DNA of 64,000 nt. Origin: Dendrophyllia cribrosa (lineage: Eukaryota > Cnidaria > Anthozoa > Scleractinia > Dendrophylliidae). The first letter of the stretch is position 1. The number at the start of each line of letters is the position of its first letter. Under the pieces are notes generated by a model. It was not told the origin of the DNA and made no database searches. It saw only the letters and a list, made by a program, of their open reading frames with translations. Position numbers and translations under genes: made by a program. The stretch is taken from positions 28,468,932-28,532,931 of the forward strand of contig JAJLRJ010000008.1 of the NCBI GenBank assembly GCA_024195265.1, given 5' to 3'. This document shows positions 32,186-44,280 of the stretch, piece after piece.

Positions 32186-34513
32186 AAGAAAAATCATAAT
32201 TATTAAAGGCGGCTGTGCTAGTTTCTTTTCTTTTTTTTCGTTAAAGGGAGCAAAATATATTTACTGTCGGTCAGAAGGTGGTGCGTAAATTGTTTTTATT
32301 CTAATAAGCCTTATTCGTTAAACGGTTTACGTCTCTGTTTCGTTCCGAATATCTAAAACAGCTTTTGTTTGAAAAGCAGCGAGTCCTTATAAAATCACTG
32401 AAGTGAAAATAGGGCTGATGCTCCAAAACATAGAGAAAGAAATGTCGTTCTTACGAAATACGTCGCGTAAAATTTCTGCTTTAAAAATTCAGTAGGTTGA
32501 CTTGAAGGCGTCAACTCAAGACTCACGAATTAGTACTTTCACCAGTAAAGCGGCATTCGCTTATTGAAAGAAAATTAAATCTGTCTACATCTTTCACACA
32601 GGACAGGGGAAAATTAATATAATTGTCAAGTGGCGTTTGCGTTATTAGCAAACCGTTTTTGTCGTATCACATTTATGACATGTTATGCAGGTATTAGATG
32701 ACATCAAGGAGAATGTCAGCAATATTTAAAGAGAAAGACTCCTTTATATAATCTTTATGTCTTATTTTATCAGAATTCTGATAAAATAGATATAGTTGTA
32801 ACAGTTTTTGTTCAGGACGTCTCGGCTTGACGTCTTGACATGTGATATTTTCTCTTATTTTAAAAGGGTACTGGTTAACTGGGACATATCCAAGTGTTTT
32901 ATAAAAGGACTGACACTTAAAACCCTATGTTGCTCACAATGCTTTTTAGTAACTTTTTTAAAAGAGGGAGATGTGCAAGATATCGTAGTATTCATTTAAA
33001 TTGTGTTCATCTTAATGAAGGCTACTTCCCAGTGATCAAGTGAAAATTTTAAAACGGAAATTGTATTCAAATTTCAACAGTGGCACTATTTAATAATTGA
33101 TCACACGGGAAATACAACACCGAAAATTTAACATGATCCATCCTGCTAGCTGAAAGACACAGTACACAGTCTTATAATTACAACATTGTACTGATGAACT
33201 AAAGCCGACAAAACATTGCATTATAGACATTTGCGATCTAAAATATTATTCAAACGTATGAAACACTTACCTCAATAATCTATACAACAGTTAAAAATAG
33301 CTTTAAACCTGGAAATGACGAAAAATTACAGTTTATATCTCGGGCCAAAGGCACCGAGTTAAACTCGAAGTTCCGCTGTAGAAGCTACTAGAATAAAAGA
33401 AAAAAATTGACCGAATGCTCAGACGAAGGGCAGGAACTCGAAACGTAACCTTTTAAATCCTTTTATAGCGGTCAAATTTTGTTCCTTATCCCAGTCCATG
33501 ACTGCGCGAGAAAAATGAGATTGTTCATAACGCGAACATTAAGTTAGTTTTCCTAGTTAAATAAAAGCTAGGTAGGAATTATCATCTCAAGCAAGTTTGC
33601 ATATGTTGGCTAAGGGCTTGGTGCAATTCTTTGTAAGATCGATTTATCGTGATCGTTTCAAAGACAGAAATTCTAGAAATGCAGTCTCTACTTACTTCAG
33701 TTTTTCTTTCTTGTTTGTTTTCTGTCGAGAGGCAAAACATCCAAATAAACAGGGGACTTAACCACCAGCAATACTCATTTGAGTTGATAAGTCTTGAATA
33801 ATTTCTGCCAGTTCTGATAGGCTCCCTGTTACCATGACCACCAATGAGGTTTATTCCTCTGCCACTTTAATTATTGATATAATCCAGCGTGCATTAATGT
33901 TTTGAAACGATGTTTGTTTAAATCCGGTCCAATCAATCAATCAAAAACTTAATTATTTAACTTCGAATTTAATTTAAGATAGCAAACATGCTAATATCTC
34001 CGAAGAAAATGTTCGTCATCTGTATGTCATTTTAACGCATTTGCTCCTTTTTCTTTCAGTTTTAGTTCATTTATCTCGAGTTTTCATCTTTTTAAACAGA
34101 CTCAAAGTGAAGATTACATGTGGAGGTTTTTCGAAAACGTCTTCTCGATTTCTATTCGATAATTTATCTTCTGTAATATAAACGTTTTAAAATAGACTAT
34201 ACTTTTTGTTGTCTTCTCTTTATATTTATATTGCCTTTTAAGTCTATACGGATATCTATATTTAAAAATATAGTCACTGGAATGTTTTCATTACCTAACT
34301 GACTTTAATAAAAGACCCAGCAAAAGCGAAGAAACGAAGGCCTTTATGTCGTATTTTTACATCTGAATTTAATTAAGGAATGCTGCCGACTATAAACAGA
34401 AACAGGTAGGTTCAAAAATTATTAAGACTGTTTGTCCTAAACATATAAAGGAAAAACATCTTCAAGCATTTTTGAGTCTGCGTAAGATGGATGTTTTCGC
34501 ATTTTCAAAGTAG
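32186..34513. other. AT-rich intergenic region, nothing recognised
   Basis: Short frames only; no inverted repeat or gene-like segment that I could support. Confidence 0.4.
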
Positions 34514-34932
34514 ACAACTGATACATTATAAAAGATATCATCTTACGCCCGTAGCTTTTAGTTCTTTAACTGAATTGTAAATTAATATTGCATAGCCTGC
34601 CCATCTTGTCGGGAACTATGATACAGAATGTGTATATGCATTTGAGCAGTAGTTTTTTTTTAAGCTGATGATAACAGCTACAACTGATACATTATAAAAG
34701 ATATCATCTTACGCCCGTAGCTTTTAGTTCTTTAACTAGATTGTAAATTAATATTGCATAGATAATTAATTTAGTTAGATAATTTAAATTAGTTAAGTAC
34801 TTAATCTATTGTTGTTAAAAAACACGGCTCGATGGAAGAGCATGTTTTATGAATTGACACCGTGTATAAATAAAGTTTACCTACCTAGCCTGCCCATCTT
34901 GTAGGGAACTATGATACAGAATGTGTACATGA
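34514..34932. repeat. Direct duplication of about 125 bp, second copy split by a LINE tail
   Basis: Copy 1 (34514-34639) and copy 2 (34680-34932) share CTTACGCCCGTAGCTTTTAG and ACTATGATACAGAATGTGT. In copy 2, about 125 bases (34762-34885) interrupt the ATTGCATAG/CCTGCCC junction. The insert is a LINE 3' UTR (CACGGCTCGATGGAAGAGCA) with an (ACCT)n tail. Confidence 0.75.
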
Positions 34933-37556
34933 CTAGTGAATGAAACTGAAACTGATGTTAAATTTGTGTCCGTGGTTGAAGTGCTTAGTGCCCGTGGTTG
35001 AAGTGCTAAGTGCCCGATTTTAATTATTATCAACTAAAAATTTCGTATAAACGTTAACTGTCTTAACTGAAGTCAGTTGTGTCACTCTTTTAAAATGCAC
35101 GTGGGACGTTAACCGACATGCAGACATAACACACCCATGGGTGAAAAACATTACGGCCATTTGCGGTCTAGAATATTTTAACGAACTGATAATTATGAGT
35201 TTGAAAGTAGATCTATATCCAAAATCGCTTTTGGATAATTCGTTAGGGGTTAATTTTCTCTCCATACAACGTCCCTTGTTATTAGCTTCGGAAAACCAGA
35301 GTAGCCGGTAACCAGACCGCGTCAAATTACAATATGGGAATGCTACTTTCACAAGACAACAGTGCATGACATCTTCTTTTCCGTCCCCCTCTTCCTTTTC
35401 TTCGTGTTCAGGCTTCGTGAGTGACACACGCTTATTTGAAAGGGAGGGGCTTATTTGACAGTGGGGGTAGGTTGGTAAATCTTCACCACTAGATTTATTG
35501 ACTTGTATTTCGGTTTGTCACCGCATTTCTCCAATGTTTTCTTAGAACCTTTAGGTTCGTGATTCGGCAAAGCAATACAAACAGGAAGTAGCGTTGACTT
35601 TTTTCGTTTGGCCACCGCGTGGTATAGAACCATTTCATTGTGATATTATGGAGTTAGTTATATTCCCTCTTTTAATTATGGGATTCTTTAATTTGTTTAA
35701 TGCTTGCCTCAGTAAGTTCAAACGCGCCCGTAAGCGAAATAATGTACCAGCGGTCTGCAAGTGTAATGTACTGCAACGCAAGCCCTGGCCGTTGACGCCG
35801 TTGAGTAGAATTTTTCAACCGCGGAAGATGTTCTTCGCCACTGTTCTCGACGATTTCTACAATATCTAGAAAGCCCATTCAAAAGTACGAATAAAATGCA
35901 CTGATAGCTATTCTTCTGTATGTTAAAAAGTAATTTCGGATCCCAAAATGTTCAGATCTGTTTTGATACTGCTTCACCTTTGACAAATTTCACGTGGCTC
36001 GTGTACACTATCGAGTTGAAAATTTTTGAACAAAACAGCCAAAATGTTCTATTGCTGCTCACAAACGATAGCAAATTTTTGAAAATAGTCTCATAAACAT
36101 GTGCTGTTGTCTGGCAGCAAGTATTATTAAACCATTGTTCAAAAATATTCTTGTGTTGTGTTTATCTAAGCTTTTAGCATCGGACTGCCGTGTCAATAAA
36201 GCTCAAATTTCACAAAAGTACTACTTGTATTTTGCGGCCTCAAAAATTTTCGTTTGAGTTGCCCATGGTTTTGAAAACAGATTTCAGTTGAAAGACGAAA
36301 TAATTCTTTTTAACGTGGTGTGAGACTCTGTACTGTAGGCCATGTATCAGTCGATGATTTACGGCTCTCAATTTTGTCAATATTGCATTGGATGAAATCG
36401 CTCAAAATAATATAAGTTTAAAGAAGAACTCTACGAGTAGTGAAATCAGCTCTAAGAGTCTTGTAAGTGCCCCTAAGGCACCGTCCGAGAATTAATCCAA
36501 TTGTTATGATTTGTTTTACAGTCGTTTTTTCGGTCACACAAGATGATCCGTCACCCACGTTACTACGTCATTTGAAACCTTTAATCAGTCTTTCCAATCA
36601 CTCGTGCATGCAAGTTAAGTTTAGAACAGTCTATGAAAAAAGTTCAGACGTTTCGGGACTTCTGTCCCTTTCTCAGTGAATATACAATGTAAGTTCGTTT
36701 TACTTGATATGTTTTGTTTCGTCATTTTCCTTTTTCTTATGTTGTAAATTGATTTTCAGTTTCACGATATTGATAATGGTTTTCCCGCCGTTTTTCACTT
36801 TTCACAGCTATATATTGTAAAAGCCTCCTATTACAACTACGAAATAAAGAATAAGCAGTCAATGGATTCTACAGTGTCGTTGTGACAGATTGAAAATCAA
36901 TTAGTCGGTTGCTATCTCTTATGACCTTGAAGTTGCTATGTCAAGTGATACGGAAGCAATTCTTTGACTTCAAACTCAGTATGGTAAATTAAAACCGATC
37001 AAGACTTCGGTAAACGCTACATCACGCTATATGTTTTTTAAATGTGTAGCCATTCGAGAAAGCGCTCGGTCGTTTAAAGTAAACAACCACTCGCGTCTGC
37101 AGGCATTGAGAAGATAAGTCGATAAGCAGGACATTTTAGATGATTCGCCGAAGGTCTGTTTTCAGTTCATTTGTCATAAATTGAACTTTTCCAGCTTGTG
37201 TCGCTAAAAACTGATTACGGTTAAATTTCACGTTTTAATTTCAAATTAAACGTCACTTCATATCTTCCTCTTGGTGTTCAATAATCATGTCGTGTTTGAC
37301 AAAACATTAACAATGGCAAACTTTTAACCTTTAAAACTCTTATCTCAAAAACACTTCAAAAATAATTTTCTAGAACTTTCTAGGACAGGCGTCAAAAAGT
37401 GACCGAGAATCACTACTCATTTTATTTATCGGGCAGACTTGGCATTCTGCCTGATTAATAATGAAAATTCTCCCAAATATTCCATTTTAGTTCAAACTGA
37501 GAAAATCCCCACTTTTAAGTTTAAAAACTGTGTATAATTATCTACCTTTTACGATT
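34933..37556. other. Intergenic, no gene recognised
   Basis: Frames at 35020-35427 (- strand) and 35594-35869 (+ strand) have no recognisable domain and look incidental. Confidence 0.35.
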
Positions 37557-38768
37557 AGTGTCATATATTTTAGCTAATTCATAGCCATTGTCTCCGTTCA
37601 AAGAGGGCTTTTTCAACTTTATCTCGATTGCCTCCCTTATGCGTCGCTTGAATGTGTTATTCTCAGAGCCGAGAACTTTAGTTTCGCTAGCTATTATCGA
37701 ATGTCCCGTGAGATGGCAATGTTCATAAATTGCTGACGAATCTCTCGAAAGGTGTTCCTTGACTCAACGAAGGTTACAGTGTACTGGAAACCCACCCACA
37801 CTGAGCAATACCTGCATTTCCATTCTAACCATCACCTACAACATAAAAGAGCTATTGACAACACCCTGATGCCTCGAGCTCAGACCTTGGTTTCTGAAGA
37901 TGGCGAGAGAGTAAAAGAAATCCAGGATGTCAAACAAGCTTTGAAAGCCAACATCTATCCAGATTGGATGTTAACAGTTCCGACCCCTAAATCTGGCACG
38001 AGTTCCGAAGAATCTGACGACGAAAAAAGCAAAATCTATGCTTCGATACCATATTTAAAAGGTGTTTCGGAACGTTTGCAAAGAGCATTTAGATCACACG
38101 AGGTCACACTCATCCATAAGCCTTTCAATTCCCTAAGATCACAGTTCGTACGCGTAAAGAATAAAACTAACAACCTCAAGAAATGTGGAACAGTATATCA
38201 CATCAATTGCGAACAATGCAACAAAGAGTATGTCGGTGAAACCGGTAGTTTCTTGGTGTTGCGAATGGTGTAATCACCAAATGACGTAAACCAACAGATT
38301 CAAAAGACACTGAACAATACCCACACCACAACACAGAAGCTAACCAACAATGGCTTCCGCAACAGTAAGAAACACCCGTGAAACCTCACGTGCACTTGAA
38401 ACTAGAGTCAAGGAACACCTCTCGATAGATTCGTCAGCAATTTATGGGTGTCAGTAAAACGCGGGGTCGGGGCCGGGGTCGGGGTGGGATTAGGTCTAGG
38501 CATAGTGTTAGGATTACGTAAAGGGATTATATTTAATCCCATACCTAATCCTAGACCTAATCCCACCCCGACCCCGCGTTTTACTGACACCCGCAATTTA
38601 TGAACATTGCCATCTCGCGGGACATTCGAGAATAGCTAGCGAAACTAAAGTTCTCGGCTCGGAGAATAATACCTTCAAGCGACGCATAAGGGAGGCAATC
38701 GAGATAAAGTTAAAAACCCTCTTTGAACAGAGGTAATGGCTATGAATTAGCCAAAATATATGACACTA
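37557..38768 (+). pseudogene. Penelope-like element fragment (RT tail and GIY-YIG)
   Basis: Penelope-like retroelements join a telomerase-related reverse transcriptase to a GIY-YIG endonuclease. Frame 37752-38273 has VYWKPTHTEQYLHFHSNHH (end of RT), then ALKANIYPDWML, PYLKGVSERL, KPFNSLRSQFVR and the start of GIY-YIG in YVGETG. It then goes out of frame. The rest of the nuclease is recognisable at about 38402-38735 (VKEHLSIDSSAIY, HCHLAGHSR, FKRRIREAIEIKL). Region 37557-37757 is an inverted copy of that 3' end, so the element is bracketed by complementary ends. A MITE (38446-38592) has inserted in the right end. Not functional. Confidence 0.82.
38446..38592. mobile_element. Mutator-type MITE, 147 bp, 9-bp target duplication
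   Basis: Ends GGGTGTCAGTAAAACGCG and its exact complement; GCAATTTAT flanks both sides (38437-38445 and 38593-38601). The inverted copy of the host repeat near 37720 keeps the uninterrupted site, which confirms the boundaries. Confidence 0.88.
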
Positions 38769-38794
38769 TTCGCTCCAGTCCCTTACAGAGCGAG

Positions 38795-38945
38795 TATAAA
38801 TAAGAGCTGTGCATCTAATTTCGGCCCAGTTCAAGTAAGAATCCTTTGGTGCTGTTACCTTCGTGTTCTCACCATGTCCGACGAGCAAGCTCCCGTGGCG
38901 GACGTAGTTCCAGCTACCTCAAGCGCCTTAACCAGGCCCAGCTAA
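38795..38945 (+). pseudogene. TATA box and short 23-codon frame, possibly histone H1-like start
   Basis: TATAAATA at 38795-38802 lies 72 bases before an ATG (38874) in context CACCATG. The frame starts MSDEQAPVADVVPATSS and stops after 23 codons. The beginning resembles histone H1 N-termini (acetylated Ser/Asp start, Ala/Pro/Val-rich), but no globular domain follows. It could equally be a transposon promoter. Confidence 0.3.
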
Positions 38946-39149
38946 TCCAGAACCCTTTCTGGTAAAATTTTCTTTGGTATTTGTCCGGCTTTATAGCCGT
39001 TTTGTCGCTTCTTCCCCCCCGGCTCCACGTGCTCGCCGGTTTTTTATCTCCTCACCCTGCTCCTTCTCCCCTATCCGTTCGTCTCGTTTCTTTCTATAGT
39101 TTTTCCCTTCCCTACAGCTTATCTGGAATTTCCACGCTTTTATATTTGG

Positions 39150-39327
39150 TTGTTGAGCTATTTAAAGCTTTGCGTGCTTCGACTCACAAATACCGGGTTT
39201 GTGCAGTGCTTTTTCCCTCGGTCCCCATTAAGTTTGTACGCTAATCTATGTCACGTTCTGTTATGCGTACTTTTTTGCCTCGCAAACATCAGGTTTGTGC
39301 AGTGCTCTTCCCTCGGTCCCCTTTTAA
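39150..39327 (+). repeat. Hairpin satellite HS, segment 1 (2 units)
   Basis: Units carry CACAAATACCGGGTTTGTG and CGCAAACATCAGGTTTGTG with the shared GTGCAGTGCT, TTCCCTCGGTCCC and TTTGTACGC boxes. Interrupted at TTAA by the next element. Confidence 0.75.
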
Positions 39328-40097
39328 AGTTCCCCTGTGATCATATTTTTGATTTTCATTTTTTTACATTTTCGTGTACAATTAGACTTTCGTACTCATC
39401 TTGCCAAATTTCAATTCATTACGAACATCAGAAGTCATTTTATTTTAACATTTATTGCCGAGAATTTACGGCCGCCATTAATCAACCTTGTTCCAAGGCT
39501 TGGTTGCGAATGGGAGAAAGTGAAAACTATGAACCGTACAATTTTGCTCAGGCACGTTTGATCATTTTTCAACGAAAAGAAGCTTATTATTTTGAGAAAG
39601 ATAAAAAGAAAGTAACATAAACTAATTATTTTATACATCCTTGCCCACGTTTCCACTTAATATTAAATGAAATCGCACTAAACAAAACGAAAAACGCCTC
39701 GGACGTTTGACCGCGGTGAAGGTTTGAACAAGCCCATATTCCCGCCAGTCCCCAGAGTTGCGCAATACTGCACATTTGTGTACGACCAAACTGAATTTTT
39801 ATAATTTGTCGCCACGCCCAAGTAATAAGTATTGAAAATCACACGTAAAGCAACAAAAACTTTGGACTTGTGCAATTTTCTGTGCTCATTGTTATTATAA
39901 TTTCAACCCGTGAGGTATGTTTGAGTCTTTGACGTCACTTTCTCCAATTCGCAACCAAGCCTTTGAACAAGGTTGATTAATGGCGGCCGTAAATTCTCGG
40001 AAATAAATGTTAAAATAAAATGACTTCTGATGTTCGTAATGGATTGAAATTTGGCAAGATGAGTAAGAAAGTCTAATAGTTTGATCACAGGGGCACT
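39328..40097. mobile_element. TTAA-flanked element, 770 bp, long inverted repeats
   Basis: Ends AGTTCCCCTGTGATCA and TGATCACAGGGGCACT are flanked by TTAA (39324-39327, 40098-40101). Inverted arms continue for about 200 bp (both carry ACGAACATCAGAAGTCATTT). There is no transposase. It sits in the satellite at its TTAAGTTTG box. Confidence 0.85.
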
Positions 40098-40138
40098 TTA
40101 AGTTTGTAGACTTATTATGTTTGAACGTTTAAGTAAGG

Positions 40139-40280
40139 GTTAGACAATGAACGCGAGTGTTCTATGGGATATAGTGCCTCGAGCATAGATAGAAGGCCAC
40201 GAGGGCGTAGCCCGAGTGGCACTTCTATCTAATGCGAGAGGCGCTATATCCCATAGGACACGAGCGTTCATTGTCTAACC
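40139..40280. mobile_element. MITE, 142 bp
   Basis: Arms GGTTAGACAATGAACGC / GCGTTCATTGTCTAACC, with TATGGGATATAG repeated in inverse. It lies in a remnant of the satellite. Confidence 0.75.
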
Positions 40281-42066
40281 GTCTTAGAAAATGGTCACAT
40301 CCGCGAAGAAACCATATTTTATGCAGATTGTATTTATGAGCGTATTTTAATTGTGTCATTCACGCTTGGGAATCACGTTGTTATTTTGTTTTGAATGTCG
40401 CCGTAATGTTGGTAGAATTTTACGAATAACAATGCTTTTCTTTCTTTGGAGCTTTGTTTATTCTTTGTTGTTTTGATGGCTCATTTGCTCCGGCTATGAG
40501 CCAGTATACAGAGCTCAAGGAACTTGAGGCCGTTCTGCCACTCATGAGTTACTTGCTTTTGAGAGCGTAGACATATCCGAGTGCTTGGGGAATGAATTCG
40601 ATAAAAATGCACGTTTCCAAAAGCCTACCACAGTGAACGAAATTGAGCAAAGAGAAAGAGACAGAATTCCAAAGCACGGTGAAACCAGTCTTTCGTTTAA
40701 TTTTCCCTAAAAATTGTTAAGTCGAATTTGGTTTTGTTATTTTGGTGATTAAGAGCCAGTGACTGTAAATATCGAGAATCACTGGACAGGCTCCCAAAAT
40801 CGAAAATTCTGATAATTTGCCAAAAAGTTACTTTTGGGGAGCTATGTTCAAAAATATTATTGGAACTTTCTAGAAATTTATAATTTTCGAGAAAAAGGGG
40901 AAAAACGAAAATACCGGATTTTGCCTAATTAATTATGCAAAAATCACAGTTAAATTGACCAATTTTAGTACGCTTGTGCTGAAACAAGGTGCAACGCTAG
41001 AAAACGGGGATACGTTTTTTCTTTAGTATAAATCATCTACTTTCTAGACATTGTCCTTTTCAAAGTTTTGTAGCGATTTAGAAAGTTTCACGGTTTCTTT
41101 AAAATATGCCATCTCAAGCATTTTGTGAAAAGGCAAAAATTGAACAACTTCAGTGGCACGAAATCCATCTTGGTATGTCCGATATCAAATCAAAAAATAT
41201 ACAAGGATAAAGTTCGGCCCTTATACTGAAACAATATGAAATAAAAAATCTGGGCAATTCAGATTCGTGTTGACAAAACGAAAACTCCCCGACTCGCTGT
41301 TGTCAAATTTGCATAAATTAGCAAAATTGTAAATACCATAAGACTATACGTTCTGAGGAAATACGATAGACTGCCGAATCGACCCATGAAAATATGCCTT
41401 ATCTATTCTTAGATGGTTTATTTGTTTTATCATAGCAGTTATCTATATCATTTTCGGCTTTGAGATATCTCAAATATAGAGGAAATCGGTAAAATTAAAT
41501 AGTCGATTGTCGGAGTTGGGAGGCAAACGCCATGAAGAGGCGTAGCTGTTAAGTCAAGTACATTTTTTATTGCAGTTTCTTCATAAAATGTTAATTCTCC
41601 TTTGGAAAAACAATATTTTTTCTTCAAATATATTCTTAAAGAGGTTGTTTAGCGAGTACTAAAAGACTATTAAACAATGTTTACTAAACTCTAACCGGAA
41701 GTCATTCTAGTACACTTAACTGGCAAAGTCACGCAACATCGCGACCACGGTTTGTTTTCAAACGTGGAGATGTTCAAATGTTTTCATGTTAAGAGCTGTG
41801 GATAGTTTTCTCATAACCTGATCACAAATATAAACAATTAACCTCCAAATTATCTATGTTTATCACCTCTTATAACTATACGAGCAACTGACACGGCACA
41901 GTGACTACTAATTGATCTATTTCGCGCTGCAAAATGACTGTGATACAGTCATTTTGGTCACTATGGCGACCACTATGGCGACCTCAGAAGCCCTTATAAT
42001 AATTATATGAAATACATTTTCAAATAATAATTATATGAAATACATTTATTGTGACCATTGCTACTA

Positions 42067-43907
42067 TGCAAACTCTATTTGCATTGGTAATTAATACCCT
42101 GGGGATTATGCAAATGAGACTATAAAAAAGTTACATGTGCTCCACCCCATCACTCGACTCGAGGCCGCAAAAGTGAAGAGCTTGGCAACCCACCCTCCCA
42201 CCCGATCTAGAAAGCCGGGCTTGATCCTCTCAGCTCCCATCCTCGCCTGGTCTTGAGCTTGTCCGTTTATTTTTTATTAAAGAAATAAAAAACGCGCCGA
42301 GTGCATTGTTGTGTTATACGGAATTTTTAGGAACACGAGAGAAGTACAGAGAAGCACGAGCTGAAGGAGAGTGCTTCTTGAGTGTTCTTAAAAAATGCCA
42401 AGTGTTTATGTAACCGAACAATGCTCGAGGAACAAGTTTTTATTATTTCTTCTAAAAAAAGACCACAAAGGGACAAAGTACTGCATGACGTATGCGCGTG
42501 CGTTTTTGAGATATAATGAACTCGGTTTGAACAATCAAAGCGCGCGCATTTCTTTGAGGATTGTGTAATTTATAGCGGAGCTCTCGCGGGCCGAAGGCCC
42601 GCTCGCGGAGCCCCATACTCATAGAACCTATGCCCGTCATTTTTCATGGTCATGGATAGCGGAATGTTTCCCGGGCGCGCGTTCGTAACATGTGTGTCGG
42701 TGCGTCGGAGCGTCGCGCAAGGCGAGTTAGCGGGCGCGTATGACGTCACAAAACATGCGCATATGACGCCACACAACATCCGGGATCTTAGAAATACAAA
42801 AAAAAAAAGCATCCGGGATCTTAGCAATTTTAAAACCAAAGCGAGGCTTTGTTTTTCGCGCGGCTACACAACCGAATGTCAAGTCAGCTCAGTAAACACT
42901 TTTGATGTTTTGCTGTGTTTAGCAGAGATAACCGTTTCAAATTAAAGTCGTTATTTCCCTGCATTTTTTTGCGGTTTGCTACTACTCAAGACAGGGATTA
43001 AGGGATACTCAGAAGCCGAACAACAAGCGATAGCAGAGCGCTTTGTTTTCATGTCGTCTTTAAAGGCACTTGTTACGCAGTCTAATCTTTAAATATTGTA
43101 GCCTGCGTTAAGGTGCATTTTCAAGGTTATCATCAAGGGAGGCTAGGGCATGAGCCGAGGGGAGTTTGGGCCGGGATTGATCCAGTCTCGTGGGCGCTAC
43201 AAGTTTTGATCCTTTGCGCGCGTGATGAGCTCTGCCACTCGACTATCCACGCTGGCTTTTTGCTTATTCTTTGCATTTGCGTACATATACAGACAATGAA
43301 CCTGCAACGCAGTTTTCAATATTTTAGGATAAGACTGCGCCAGAACAGGTGCCTTTCAAGACACGAACTACTGACATTCTTGCGCGACGAAAATCAGAGT
43401 TATAGTAAAGTTAAGGAAACCCTTAACACGGTATAATTAGGTTCAAATCCAACAGTTCCAAGGCTTGTTTTATCAGCGAAAAGAAAAGTCATGTGTTACT
43501 ACTCACCTGCACGTGCAAGTAATAATTTTGTTTCGTCGTTGACGCTTTCAACGTACGTCAAGATATTGTAACCCTTCAAAACTGAGGTGTTACATCCCGA
43601 TTACAGTCTTTTAAATCGACTAACTCGACCTCTTTTTTTTTCGGAGCTTGCACCACAAGAGAAGCAAAACTCAAAAAAGACATTCTTATTCCTAGTTGTT
43701 TACAAGTTGAAACCTCCCGCACAGGGTACCGTACACCTTAGTCTTTGGAAAATAGAACACCCAACTTGCAATAGCTTTCTGTATACGTGACCTGGTCTCC
43801 GGGCGCGGTCTGTTCAAAGGCTGGTTTATTATGCTGGCTTTCCAGCCGATATTTCGACGAAATGTCTTTCGGGGAAGATGATAAAATAAAATAAAAATAA
43901 ATGCTGA
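42067..43907. other. Spacer of the giant foldback element
   Basis: Short frames only. Contains two octamer boxes of opposite orientation (ATTTGCAT 42077-42084, ATGCAAAT 42108-42115) followed by TATAAAA (42121-42127), and a GC-rich, CpG-containing block near 42570-42780. Confidence 0.45.
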
Positions 43908-43982
43908 TACTATCAATGGTCACAATAAATGTATGTTATATTATACATTGTTGGGGCTTCTAAGGTCGCCATAGTTATAATT

Positions 43983-44280
43983 AGTATATACTGAAACAGT
44001 GGATAGCATTGTTGGCGCGCTCTGATTGGCTACTGAAACTCGGAATAGCAAGTGCTATTCACCTCCCAGCAATTTGCGCGCGAAAATTGTAATCGTTGAC
44101 AGGAATAAATGAGTTAAAAAGCATCATTTTCGTTATATTATCTCACTGTTTCAGTATGTACTAAAACAACTATTCACCTCAGTGTAGGTGGGTAGTGGTG
44201 GATACTTTACCTCGCCGCTTCGCGGCTCGGTAAATATCCACCACTACCCACCTCCACTTCGGTGAATAGTTGTTAAATAT
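43983..44280 (+). mobile_element. MITE family M1, copy 3 (full length)
   Basis: The longest copy. Starts TAGTATATACTGAAACAGTG, has internal CACTGTTTCAGTATGTACTA and two facing GGTGGATA / TATCCACC blocks, and ends GTTGTTAAATAT. It interrupts the right arm of the foldback element. Confidence 0.82.

Noticed and set aside
35020..35427. 135-residue - strand protein
   Set aside because: No domain, no membrane or signal pattern, and no exon-like neighbours.
42646..42945. Protein-coding gene in the CpG-rich part of the foldback spacer
   Set aside because: Overlapping frames on both strands, no recognisable domain, and repeat-like GC-rich sequence.
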